This document shows, piece by piece, positions 31,724 to 43,609 of a stretch of DNA of 64,000 nt (the stretch's first letter is position 1; every line of letters begins with the position of its first letter). The DNA is from Corallium rubrum (Eukaryota > Cnidaria > Anthozoa > Scleralcyonacea > Coralliidae): positions 6,822,541 to 6,886,540 of the forward strand of contig OZ036006.1 in assembly GCA_964035015.1 (NCBI GenBank). The letters are read 5' to 3'. A program made the translations under genes and the position numbers. A model generated the notes under the pieces. The model was not told the origin of the DNA. It searched no databases and worked only from the letters and a program-made list of their open reading frames with translations.

Positions 31724-32600
31724 TGTTTATCCAAACTCGACCTGTATATATAAATAAAGACGAACGACTGAATTCCTGCATTCTAAACTCGTGTGATAAT
31801 GAACTCACTGTACAGCGTCATGACATACGGCAGTATAACGTTGTTGAAACTGTTTCGTGTTCTTTAACTCAAGAGAGAAAGTTCATTCTGTTGAAGTTTA
31901 ATAAATGTTTACAACCATTCCTGCAGCAATGACGTCATATAAAATGACGTCATCGGCTCAAATTATCACAATATTCTGTAAATTTTGATATTTTCTAGGC
32001 CAATTGCATCAATTTCATGCGATTCACGTTCCTACAGTCAAGCGATTGCATAAAAGGCGTCTCAAGCATTCGCTGTCTAAGATAGGAATGGAATTTAAGA
32101 ATACCGCACGTTGGACCTAAATACCCAACGGTACTTGACGCGTTTCGCACAAGATCATTACAGACTTCCCGTTTACCATCGATTTTCTTTATACCAATGT
32201 ATATGGCTATCCAAAAAACATAGTCCTGATTTCTCCGCCGAAAAGTGGTACCTAGCGCCACTACAGCCTGGTCTAACCACCATATTCCACACCTTTTCCT
32301 TAACCTTTTTCCGATGATTTAAATAGTAATTTATAACCTGTTTCTTTGCCTATTTGCAGGTAGCTGACCCACAAATTGGGTCAGCACCTGCACACAGGCT
32401 AAAATTACATATTAATTTATTTGTTTACTTTGTTTTTATTGGCTTACATGTGTTCACGTGATTCCCATTGTAGCTCTGCTATAAATACGCAAAAATAGAA
32501 GAATTTACTTTTAAGTAGCGACAAACACGTTCGTACCACTCCACCCTTAGTGGATTATTTGTTTACCCCCCAGATTTTGGGGGGCACGTGACCAGCGGCA

Positions 32601-32663
32601 GCCAGGGTCTTTTCGCAGCGCGGGGGCGGGGCGGGGGAGCGGAGATAAGACCCTGGGTACGAG
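32601..32663. repeat. GC-rich MITE relative
   Basis: Inverted CCAGGGTCTT / AAGACCCTGG around a G-rich centre, followed by GTACGAGGTTG. Related to the element at 63931-64000. Confidence 0.55.
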
Positions 32664-32781
32664 GTTGTTAGCGAGGCAGCTCACTAATCTTGACATGGGT
32701 CACTGTGCCTCATGTCCAGGCCTCTTTGCCGAGCTATGTATAGTCAACGAAATCTCGATTTTGAGAGAGCTATCATTTCCT

Positions 32782-32958
32782 TCAAATTATGAAGCTTAAC
32801 CAACTACTAAAACCATCATCTGATTAGACAACCTTTTTAAACGAAACCTCACCCCCATACCCCCCCGGAAACCCTAAACCTAATCACACCCCCCGGAAAC
32901 CCTAAACCTAACCACAACCCCCCGGAAAAATGTCCCATGGTTAAGCTTCATAATTTGA
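32782..32958. repeat. Small foldback with internal tandem repeats
   Basis: Arms TCAAATTATGAAGCTTAACC and its inverse flank two to three copies of a CCCCCCGGAAACCCTAAACC unit. Non-coding. Confidence 0.65.
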
Positions 32959-33590
32959 AACCGATGATACCTCTTTGAGAGGGATGTTTATCTGTATGTT
33001 GACCATTTTATGACGTTTTGTGACGTAAAAGTTTCTTTCTACAACTTACATCACATACGCCAGAAGGATTTCCTCTTACAAATTGCATGTACAATTTCGG
33101 TGGGGAGAGTTTATCTTGTCGAGGTAAGATATCAATTTCTACAACTGACAACTCTGTTTCTTTGTAGGAGATTTCAGTTGTTTTCTTCTATTTTTAGGTG
33201 TATATTGGTGTGGGTTCATTGTGTATTTGTGTTTGCATTTTACACTGATCAGCATTCTGATCAGACGCTACTATCTGCGTGTGTGTATTTTGACTTATAC
33301 AAATTCTATGGTACATTGCTGTATAATTTTATTAAAGCTCTTGATTTGTCAAAACATATTAAGCACTTGGAATTGCATTGACAATTTTGCCATCAGAGCA
33401 AGAGGTGTGATTATTTAATTGTGTGAAGATCCTGTCAAAACCCTTGTTGTTTTCAATCTTATAATTAAAAAGTATAGAAGAGATGTGTAAATACTCTGGC
33501 TATTGTAATTAATAATATTACATTTTTGGACTTCCCAGTCTTCTTCGAAAGGCAACTCTGTGGGCTCTTATAGTGAAGAGGTGAGAAAAA

Positions 33591-33975
33591 ATTGGATGGA
33601 ATGGCAATCTTAGGTGGAGTGGGCAATCTCGAGTGGAGTGGGCAATCTTTGGTGGAGTGGGCAATTTTGGATGGAGTGGGCAATCTTGGGTGGAGTGGGC
33701 AATCTCAGGCGGAGTGGGTAATCTTGGGTGGAGTGGGCAATCTTGGGTGGAGTGGGCAATCTTGGGTGGAGTCAGCAATCTTGGGTGGAGTTGGCAATCT
33801 TGGGTGGAGTTGGCAATCTTGGGTGGGGTGGGCAATTTTGGGTGGAGTGGGCAATTTTGGGTGGAGTGGGCAATTTTGGGTGGAGTGGGCAATCTTGGGT
33901 GGAGTGGGTAATATCGGGTGGAGTGGGCAATCTCAGGTGAAGTGGGAAATCTTGGGTGGAGTGGGAGAGCACTCA
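33591..33975. repeat. 19-bp minisatellite
   Basis: About 20 tandem copies of GGTGGAGTGGGCAATCTTG with single-base variants. The period is not a multiple of 3, so all three frames give the same 19-residue repeat; these frames are not genes. Confidence 0.95.
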
Positions 33976-35042
33976 AAAATCTAGAGTTGGTCTCAGCTAC
34001 ACCTCGACCAACTCTTACGATTTTTTCGTGCTCTCCCAATTTCCCACATGCATCCATAACTCGATGGAGCACGCTAAACCATGAGCCATTTCTTAAATGT
34101 GCTGATTTTAGCCAAGGCAATACAGTACCAGAAAGTTTAAACAAAATGCTGGTAAACAGTGCGTGGCCATGTCTTTGACTGCAATAATACATAATCAAAT
34201 GACAAATATTAATGCATGGGATTCATCATTCCTAAATGTCATGCTTTATTCTATATATGCACAATTAATAAAATACCTTATGTCCTTTATAACATATATT
34301 CCTATTACTATTATATTCCTATATTACAAGTAAATTAAAAATACAGGCATGAATATTTATCATTTATAGACCTAAAGCCAGGGGAATTCCATAAAATATT
34401 ACCCCGAGGGATGATATTATATCACCGGAGGGGCTGTAAATGATATATTATACTGAAACAACTTTGAATATATTGATACTCAATGTAGCGTCGAGACATT
34501 CTTGATTTGTTTCCGACGCTTCGACACCATGTATACTGCCTTTAAATATTTTGAGTGCATTCTTGTTCCTTTTTGGTATTTTTTTAGTCTTTCTTCTCCA
34601 ACAATCTGTGTATTTTTTCATCTGAATCTTCATGACTTCAAAATTCGTTGTGTCTTCCCACCATTGTTTTATACAACTTTGTTAAAGTTTGCGCGTGGAC
34701 GGTGGTACTCATGTGTGTGACACGAAATATATTTCGTGCTGCACCCCCCCCCCCCCCCCATCCAGGGGTGAGGGAGGCGTTAGAGTCAGTCCATACAAGA
34801 ATATGGTCAGCTCACAATCAATAGTTTGGTTGGGCACTAAATACTATTCTCAAAAACATACTCATAACTTGCAAAACTATGATTGTGTTCTCCTTCATCC
34901 AACACCACAAACATATGAGCCCATGGATTATTTTACGAATTTGCTCCAATATCAACCATCTTCCTTTTGGTATTTAATAATAATCGTAGGGATTCGTTGC
35001 CAGGCAGTATTCCCCTTGTGATAATAATTACTAGTTTACTAA

Positions 35043-35082
35043 TTTCTCCTGACGAAGGGCCTTCGCTCGAAACGTCGAGAAG
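35043..35082 (+). ncRNA. Hammerhead-like ribozyme motif, right arm copy
   Basis: Same motif as 19869-19908 in the opposite orientation: stem I strands 35043-35048 and 35077-35082, CTGACGA 35049-35055, GAAAC 35069-35073, GTC 35074-35076. It belongs to the 3' end of the right-arm Penelope-like fragment, now 7 kb from its endonuclease because of two insertions. Confidence 0.45.
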
Positions 35083-35130
35083 ATTTTTCTCTTTTTTTCA
35101 GGCCAACGTGACTTAACCCTGGTAATATTT

Positions 35131-37917
35131 ATATGCTTTATATGCTTTATATGCTTTACCTGCTTTATATGCTTTACGTGCTTTATATGCTTTACCTGCT
35201 TTATATGTTTTACCTGCTTTATATGCTTTATATGCTTTATATGCTTTATATGCTTTACCTGCTTTATATGCTTTATATATGCTTTATATGCTTTATATGC
35301 TTTATATGCTTTATATGCTTTACCTGCTTCATATGCTTTATATGCTTTATATGCTTTACCTGCTTTATATGCTTTATATGCTTTATATGCTTTACCTACT
35401 TTATATGCTTTACCTGCTTTATATGCTTTATATGCTTTACGTGCTTTATATGCTTTATATGCTTTATATGCTTTACGTGCTTTATATCCTTTATATGCTT
35501 TATATGCTTTACCTGCTTTATATGCTTTATATGCTTTATATGCTTTATATGCTTTATATGCTTTATATGCTTTATATGCTTTATATGCTTTACCTGCTTT
35601 ATATGCTTTATATATATGCTTTATATGCTTTATATGCTTTATATGCTTTATATGCTTTATATGCTTTATATGCTTTATATGCTTTACCTGCTTTATATGC
35701 TTTATATGCTTTACCTGCTTTATATGCTTTATATGCTTTATATGCTTTATATGCTTTACCTGCTTTATATGCTTTATATGCTTTACCTGCTTTATATGCT
35801 TTATATGCTTTATATGCTTTACCTGCTTTATATGCTTTATATGCTTTATATGCTTTATATGCTTTATATGCTTTATATGCTTTACCTGCTTCATATGCTT
35901 TACCTGCTTTATATGCTTTATATGCTTTATATGCTTTACCTGCTTTATATGCTTTATATGCTTTATATGCTTTATATGCTTTATATGCTTTATATGCTTT
36001 ATATGCTTTATATGCTTTACCTGCTTTATATGCTTTACCTGCTTTATATGCTTTATATGCTTTATATGCTTTTTATGCTTTATGCTTTACTGCTTTATAT
36101 GCTTTATATGCTTTATATGCTTTATATGCTTTATATGCTTTATATGCTTTACCTGCTTTATATGCTTTATATGCTTTATATGCTTTATATGCTTTATATG
36201 CTTTATATGCTTTACCTGCTTTATATGCTTTATATGCTTTATATGCTTTACCTGCTTTATATGCTTTATGCTTTATATGCTTTATATGATTTATATGCTT
36301 TACCTGCTTTATATGCTTTACCCGCTTTATATATGCTTTATATGCTTTATATGCTTTACCTGCTTTATATGCTTTACCTGCTTTATATGCTTTATATGCT
36401 TTATATGCTTTATATGCTTTATATGCTTTATATGCTTTATATGCTTTATATGCTTTATATGCTTTACCTGCTTTATATGCTTTACCTGCTTTATATGCTT
36501 TATATGCTTTATATGCTTTACCTGCTTTATATGCTTTATATGCTTTATATGCTTTATATGCTTTATATGCTTTATATGCTTTACCTGCTTTATATGCTTT
36601 ATATGCTTTATATGCTTTATATGCTTTATATGCTTTATATGCTTTATATGCTTTATATGCTTTATATGCTTTATATGCTTTATATGCTTTATATGCTTTA
36701 CCTGCTTTATATGCTTTATATGCTTTATATGCTTTATATGCTTTATATGCTTTACCTGCTTTATATGCTTTATATGCTTTATATGCTTTATATGCTTTAT
36801 ATGCTTTATATGCTTTATATGCTTTATATGCTTTATATGCTTTATATGCTTTATATGCTTTATATGCTTTACCTGCTTTATATGCTTTATATGCTTTACC
36901 TGGTTTATATACTTTATATGCTTTATATGCTTTACCTGCTTTATATGCTTTATATGCTTTATATGCTTTATATGCTTTATATGCTTTACCTGCTTTATAT
37001 GCTTTATATGCTTTATATGCTTTATATGCTTTACCTGCTTTATATGCTTTACCTGCTTTATATGCTTTACGTGCTTTATATGCTTTACGTGCTTTATATC
37101 CTTTATATGCTTTATATGCTTTATATACTTTATATGCTTTACCTGCTTTATATGCTTTATATGCTTTATATGCTTTACATGCTTTATATGCTTTACCTGC
37201 TTTATATGCTTTATATGCTTTATATGCTTTATATGCTTTATATGCTTTATATGCTTTATATGCTTTATATGCTTTATATGCTTTACCTAGCTTTATATGC
37301 TTTATATGCTTTATATGCTTTATATGCTTTATATGCTTTACCTGCTTTATATGCTTTATATGCTTTATATGCTTTACCTGCTTTATATGCTTTACCTGCT
37401 TTATATGCTTTATATGCTTTATATGCTTTACCTGCTTTATATGCTTTATATGCTTTATATGCTTTATATGCTTTATATGCTTTATATGCTTTATATGCTT
37501 TATATGCTTTATATGCTTTATATGCTTTATATGCTTTATATGCTTTATATGCTTTATATGCTTTATATGCTTTATATGCTTTATATGCTTTATATGCTTT
37601 ATATGCTTTACCTGCTTTATATGCTTTACCTGCTTTATATGCTTTATATGCTATATATGCTTTACCTGCTTTATATGCTTTATATGCTTTACCTGCTTTA
37701 TATGCTTTATATGTTTTACCTGCTTTACCTGCTTTATATGCTTTATATGCTTTATATGCTTTATATGCTTTATATGCTTTACCTGCTTTATATGCTTTAT
37801 ATGCTTTATATGCTTTACCTGCTTTATATGCTTTATATGCTTTACCTGCTTTATATGCTTTATATGTTTTACCTGCTTTACCTGCTTTGTATGCTTTATA
37901 TGCTTTATATGCTTTAC
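35131..37917. repeat. Decamer satellite array B (2.8 kb)
   Basis: Roughly 280 copies of the same 10-mer, with single and double base slips (for example TTTATATATGCT at 35274 and 36330). Because 10 is not a multiple of 3, open frames run through in several frames on both strands; they are not genes. Confidence 0.97.
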
Positions 37918-37920
37918 CTT

Positions 37921-38575
37921 CATATATCAGGCTTTATCATGCTTGTTGTGCTTTATGTGATATGTTCAAACACGAGGAAGAGCATTTCATCCGGTATCCA
38001 AACACCTCTACGTTGGTTAAAAAACTTGGCCTAAGGCCTCGTTTTTCAACCCACTTCTTGGGTTTGGTTATCGCATGAAACACTCTTTCGAGTTTTTGAT
38101 ATGTTGCTTCTCAGACGAATCAGTGGTTAGAGAGAAAATCAAGGTGAAGGTTGGCTTAATTTATGTAAGTTGCTTCCTCGGATATCCAAACCTCCAGTCT
38201 CGGTACTGATTTCCTTTGTTTTTATGTTATGAATTACTAATGAGTTTGAGAATTATGAATTACGAAGGAAATCAGTTGTTCATGATACGTAAACGTATCA
38301 TGGAGGTTTGGATATCCGAGGAAGCAACTTACATAAATTAAGCCAACTTTCACCTTGATTTTCTCTTTAAACACTGATTCGTCTGAGAAGCAACATATCA
38401 AAAACTCGAAAGAGTGTTTCATCCGATTAACCAAACCCAAGAAGTGGGTTGAAAAACGAGGCCTTAGGCCAAGTTTTTTAACCAACTTAGAGGTGTTTGG
38501 ATATCAGATGAAACACTCTTCCTCGTGTTTGAACTATCACATAAAGCACAACAAGTATGATAAAGCCTGATATAT
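37921..38575. repeat. Palindromic centre between opposed decamer arrays
   Basis: Arms 37921-38195 and 38302-38575 are inverted copies (for example GGATATCCAAACCTCC against GGAGGTTTGGATATCC). The 106-base centre has its own smaller inverted repeat (ACTGATTTCCTT and AAGGAAATCAGT). Non-coding. Confidence 0.85.
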
Positions 38576-38888
38576 AAAGCATATAAAGCATATAAAGCGG
38601 ATAAAGCATATAAAGCATATAAAGCAGGTAAAGCATATAAAGCATATAAAGCATATAAAGCATATAAAGCAGGTAAAACATGTAAAGCATATAAAGCATA
38701 TAAAGCAGGTAAAGCAGGTAAAGCATATAAGCATATAAAGCATATAAAGCATATAAAGCATATAAAGCATATAAAGCAGGTAAAGCATATAAAGCAGGTA
38801 AAGCATATAAAGCAGGTAAAGTATATAAAGCAGGTAAAGCAGGTAAAGCATATAAAGCATATAAAGCATATAAAGCATATAAAGCATG
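38570..38888. repeat. Decamer satellite array C, inverted
   Basis: About 31 copies of AAAGCATATA/AAAGCAGGTA, the reverse complement of arrays A and B. Confidence 0.97.
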
Positions 38889-38998
38889 GAAATAATAAAG
38901 TACAAGTATGTAACAACTATAATGTAAGCTCCACTATATGTCATAATGTAAGTACCACCATATGTCATAAGCGTATACTATTAAATATATATATACTA

Positions 38999-39628
38999 GA
39001 ATTACTATCGCAAGTGAAGTGCTGCCTCAAATGGCAGGAATTTCCTGATTTATAGTTTCTGATGTTTTACGAAATTGCCAAAAAAACAACCTAGGCTGAT
39101 ATTATTAATTGCAACAGACACCAGAGTATTTACAGATCTACTGTATTTTTAATTTTCTAATTATAAGATATAAAATTACATATTTATACTAAAACTTATT
39201 TCTTGATATAATTGGCAAGGGTTTTGACAGGATATACAAGGCTTATACACTATTATAGTATAGAAATAATAAATAACCATGCCTCTTGCTCTGGGCAAGC
39301 TGTAAATGCAATTCAAAGTGTCTCGTGTTATGACAAATCTACAGCTGAAAAATTATACAGCAATATACCATCGAGTACATCAGACTATTTTGCAGAATTT
39401 TTATAAGTAAATAATTATGTTCGAAGATGTGGGCTAGCATTTTGGAGTTGCCCATTGTTTATAATCTCTGACTTTTGTTAGTCCTTGGTAACAATCCATT
39501 ACTTTCAAGATGTCTGCACATAATTATTGTGTAGTAATCCATCATTAAAACATAGTTTATTTTCTAAGAGAACATAAATACTGTATTTACTGTATAGCAA
39601 ACATGGTTATCCAGGATACACTAATACT
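38999..39628. other. Right inner region of the decamer element
   Basis: AT-rich sequence without a counterpart next to the left end, but 39070-39410 is a diverged inverted relative of 33240-33540. No gene recognised. Confidence 0.5.
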
Positions 39629-40029
39629 TGTACCCTAACATGAAGTACCTACCTGAATACTCAGCCGATCGCGCGAACCCCGTGAAGTTAGCTGCCAATT
39701 CGCCAGCTGCCAATTCACTGATTCGGCTCAGCGATGTTTCGCAATGGCGCTTCCAGGGGGGCGCAGCCGAGCAGCAGTCTGGCTTCGAAGAGTAACTTCA
39801 AGTAAAATTATGTTTTAAGAATGCTAGGCTTTACTAGACTTAATATCACTCACTCCATATTAATAATCTATTAAGATTTAATAACAAACAAGCCACGCTC
39901 TATCTAAATAATTCTCTGCTCGCTAGATAGCGAATCCGAATATACCGTTCGATTCCTTATGCAATTCTGCATCTAGTGATATTAAATATGTGATTTCCAT
40001 TATTTTTCTAAATTTTCTGAACATCTATT

Positions 40030-42570
40030 TTGTAACGCGCGCTTGCTGACTCACATCAAATGACATATTGATTTACCAACAAAATATTTTGAACACGCTA
40101 GACGGAGATTCTGTAAACGACATTAGATTCCTTGTTAAATTCTGCATAGGACAGTCTACGAAACGAATGTACAACTGTAAACAAAGTAATTTATTTATAT
40201 ATTTCTAGTATGATCGTCACTTAGCGCGCGCTTGCTGACTGGTATCAAATGACACTTTGATTTGCCAACAAAATATTTTCTGCACGGTGGACGGAGATTC
40301 TGTAAAAGGCATTAGATTCCTTGTAAAATTCTGCATAGGACAGTCTACAAAACGAATGTTCAACTGTAAACAAAGTAATTTATTTATATTTTTTTAATAT
40401 CATCGTCACTTAGCGCGCGCTTGCTGATTCAGATCAAATGACCCATTGATTTGCCAACAAAATATTTTCTGCAAGGTGGACGGAGATTCTGTTAGTCTGC
40501 GATAGCAGACTGCTGCTCGACCGCTCCCCCCTGGAAGCGCCAGATCAACAGTCTGCGATCAATCGACACTAATGCCGTACCGTGACGTCATGTATAAATA
40601 TTTCGGATATAAATTAACTGGAGTCTGGAAGAAGTTCTGACCGCGCCACCGCCACGCGCCGTTTTTTGAACGTTGTTCACTTGTTATCAACAGTGGTTTG
40701 AGGACACAAACAATTGTGATTTGTCACGCAATTTAAATTTTACGTTACCCCATTCATTTGTTTTTGCAACAACCAGTGCACTGTCTACGTTCGTGTAAAG
40801 TAAACAAAGTTCGTCTACCGTATGTTCCTAATCCTTGGGCAAATGCGTGTATATTATTCCGAGGTTCTTGATGCTGAAACGATGAAAGTAAGCAGCAGTT
40901 GAAAGACTTAATACGAAAGAAGAAAATCTTTGACCATAGATGTCAGGAGAGCTAGCCTATTTTAATTAGATGAAATCGTCTTACCGGGACCCGTTATTTT
41001 AATTATTTTCACGCAGCATTTTTATCGACGTCTATTCAGTGCATGTGAAGTCGTAAACAACTATCAAAAAACGGCGCGGCAACTGGAATTAGCAGTATCG
41101 AAGTCATTCAAAAGTTTCCATTCCAAGTGAGCGTGTGTAAACGAATCGCACGTGTGTCGAAAGTGCCTCGGCAACGGTATGTTTATAATTATAAACTTAA
41201 AGGTTTTGTAGATGCTTCCACTTGTTCTTGTTTCAAAAAATTTATAGAAAATACCCGTTTAACGTCCTTCACTGCGTTTATAAAAGCTTCGTAAACGTCC
41301 ATTTCGATACCATTTCGAAAGCTGTTTATGAAGTTGTCGGCATTAGATTTAATCAGCTTATACAAAGAAAGTTTAAATCGACCAATCACATGCCGCCCCA
41401 CGGTTTACTGTGGGTGGCTGTACGGCATTAGTGTTGATTGATCGCAGACTGTTTCTCTGCTGCTTCCGGGGGGAGGGAGCGGCCGAGATCAGTCTGCTAT
41501 CGCAGACTAAGATTCTGTAAACGGCATTGGATTCCTTGTTAAATTCTGCATAGGACAATCTACGAAACAAATGTTCAACTGTAAACCAAGCAATTTATTT
41601 ATATTTTTTAAGATCATCGTCACGGCATTAGATTCCTTGCAAAATTCTGCATAGGACAGTCTACGAAACGAATGTACAACTCTAAACAACGTAATTTATT
41701 TATATTTTTTAATATGATCGTCACTTAGCGCGCGAATCATGACTCAGATCAAATGACACATTGATTTGCAAACAAAATATTTTCTGCACGCTAGACGGTG
41801 ATTCTGTAATCGGCATTGGATTCCTTGTTAAATTCTGCATAGGACAATCTACGAAACAAATGTTCAACTGTAAACAAAGCAATTTATTTATATTGTTTAA
41901 TATCATCGTCACTTAGCGCGCGCATCATGACTCAGATCAAATGACACATTGATTTGCAAACAAAATATTTCCCGCACGCTAGATGGAGATTCTGTAAACG
42001 GCATTAGATTCCTTGTAAAATTCTGCATAGGACAGTCTACGAAACGAATGTACAACTGTAAACAAAGTAATTTATTTATATTTTTTAATATCATCGTCAC
42101 CTGGCGCGCGCTTGTTGACTCATATCAAATGACACATTGATTTGCAAACAAAATATTTTCTGCACGGTAGATGGAGATTCTGTAAACGGCATTAGATTCC
42201 TTGTAAAATTCTGCATAGGATAGTCTACGAAACGAATGTACAACTGTAAACAAAGTAATTTATTTATATTTTTTAATATCATCGTCACCTAGCGCGCGCT
42301 TGTTGACTCATATCAAATGACACATTGATTTGCCAACAAAATATTTTCTGCACGGTAGACGGAGTTTCTGTAAACGGCATTAGATTGCTTGTAGAATTCT
42401 GCATAGGACAGTCTACGAGACGAATGTTTAACTGTAAACAAAGTAATTTATTTATATTTTTTAATATCATCGTCACTGACCGCGCGCTTGATGACTCAGA
42501 TCAAATGACACGTTGATTTGGAAACAAAATATTTTCTGCACTGTAGACGGAGATTCTGTAAACGGTCCGA
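40030..42570. repeat. 188-bp satellite array, left
   Basis: Tandem units of 188 bases, recognisable from TCAAATGACACATTGATTTG, GATTCTGTAAACGGCATTAG and GGACAGTCTACGAAACGAAT; spacing is exact for most units. It is interrupted by the MITE at 40493-41509 and contains one shortened unit near 41519-41720. Confidence 0.92.
40493..41509. mobile_element. Mutator-like MITE inside the 188-bp array
   Basis: 1,017 bases with about 88-base inverted ends starting TAGTCTGCGATAGCAGACTG, flanked by a 9-bp target duplication AGATTCTGT (40484-40492 and 41510-41518). A 9-bp duplication points to the Mutator superfamily. No transposase frame found. Confidence 0.8.
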
Positions 42571-43389
42571 TTTGGTAAGTTAATTGGCGTATTAATTTTT
42601 CTAAAAAAACGTTGTCTAAGTCGAGAAAATCAAAGTTAAATTTTATGTAAATCAAGAGGATTCTGTATGATATATACAGACACTCATTAAACATGGATTT
42701 TCTTTGTGTTTTCCTCATGAATTATTATGACCTGGTTCGTATAACGTATTTAACCAAGATGTGCCCTACTATAATACATTTTTTATATGCTAGCAATATA
42801 CAAAGCACACGATTGCGCCTTTTATACCTTTCCTTGTAACTATTATATAGGATGCAGCATTAAAGCTCTTGTATTTTGAACCCCAGGCATAATGATAAGA
42901 GGATTTTCGCAGCTAAGCTATATTTAATATCCTTTCCGGCATTTTCCGCCACTTAGTCTTAAGTTCAGAAGGCTCGATTCGATTAATCAAATTAAATATG
43001 AATTGTGAAATTATGTCTTACGAATTCTGACCAATGACCAGAAAATCCTAATGTGTCAAACACATTTAAATTTCAGTAACGAGCTGTACTAAAGAGTAAG
43101 GTAAAGTATTCTTGGGAGTCTGCAACATTTCGGACATATCTTGGCAAATTGAACCGGCGCCAAAAATTACGCAGCCACTTCACAATAATCACAATAGTTA
43201 GAGCACGTCCTTGTGTAATACACGTGATTTCTGCAGTGTGTCAATCGGTTGACCGAAACCTCCTATACAATGTATAACATATATGACAAATTATTAGAAA
43301 CATTTTATTGGAAGATTCTTTTGATAGAATGCTTGTCTAGAGATCAGAAAATACTTTGTTGGAAAACGAACTTGTCATTCGACTGATGG
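42571..43389. other. Unique centre of the satellite-ended element
   Basis: About 0.8 kb of AT-rich sequence between opposed arrays. No open frame with recognisable motifs, no RNA gene. Confidence 0.55.
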
Positions 43390-43560
43390 GTATGCGGAAT
43401 TTACAAGGAATCTAATGCCGTTTACAGAATCAACATCTACTGTGCAGAAAATATTTTGTTTTCAAATTAATGTGTCATTTGATATGAGTCATGAAGCGCG
43501 CGCTAACTGACGATCATATTTAAAAATATAAATAAATTACTTTGTGTACAATAGACACAC
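43390..43560. repeat. 188-bp satellite unit, inverted, left of the Penelope insertion
   Basis: One unit in reverse orientation (ACAAGGAATCTAATGCCGTT). With the units at 62850-63600 it forms the right array split by later insertions. Confidence 0.85.
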
Positions 43561-43609
43561 CAGACGGAAAACGTAATTTGAAAATAAATATTAATGCCCA
43601 GCAAATAAC

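Larger units (their letters stand above)
27646..32275. mobile_element. 4.63 kb DNA transposon with 412-bp TIRs and an unfamiliar two-part protein
   Basis: Inverted ends start TAGACCAGGCTGTAGTGGCG (27646-28057 and 31864-32275) and are near-identical. Comparison with the empty site in the left Penelope arm shows a 3-bp target duplication, ACC. Both TIRs carry ATGACGTCAT palindromes (about 27967-27997). One strand encodes a roughly 1,200-codon frame broken by one stop. I could not assign a superfamily. Confidence 0.85.
32491..35033. other. 2.5 kb block inserted in the right Penelope arm
   Basis: The left arm passes directly from ATAAATACGC to GTTTACTAATTTC with only about 20 bases between; here 2.5 kb intervenes. 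It holds a GC-rich MITE (32601-32663), a small foldback (32782-32958), a stretch related to 39070-39410 inverted (33240-33540), a 19-bp minisatellite (33591-33975) and a C-run (34742-34760). No protein recognised. Confidence 0.6.
19316..39653. mobile_element. Foldback-like element with decamer-array inverted ends, heavily nested
   Basis: Terminal inverted repeats of 25 bases at 19316-19340 and 39629-39653 (start GGTAGGTACTTCATGTTAGG). Just inside, 19341-19432 matches 38885-38998 inverted. Next come arrays of the 10-mer TTTATATGCT/TTTACCTGCT in opposite orientations on the two sides. Without the later insertion at 19.8-35.13 kb, the left array would be about 3.1 kb and the right about 0.3 kb, around a 650-base palindromic centre. 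This is the plan of Foldback elements. No transposase of its own is visible. Confidence 0.6.

Noticed and set aside
33591-33984. Open frames with WVEWAILGGVGN repeats, both strands
   Set aside because: All frames of a 19-base minisatellite stay open; no start context or flanking gene structure.
35131-38078. Very long open frames (up to 981 codons) across decamer array
   Set aside because: They arise because the 10-base repeat lacks stops in several frames on both strands; the peptides are pure repeats with no gene signals.
41189-41431. 70-codon frames inside the Mutator-like MITE
   Set aside because: No transposase motifs, both strands open equally; typical of non-coding MITE interior.
40030-42570. 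CRISPR-like array of regular repeats
   Set aside because: The 188-base units are directly adjacent without spacers, with high overall similarity; a satellite.
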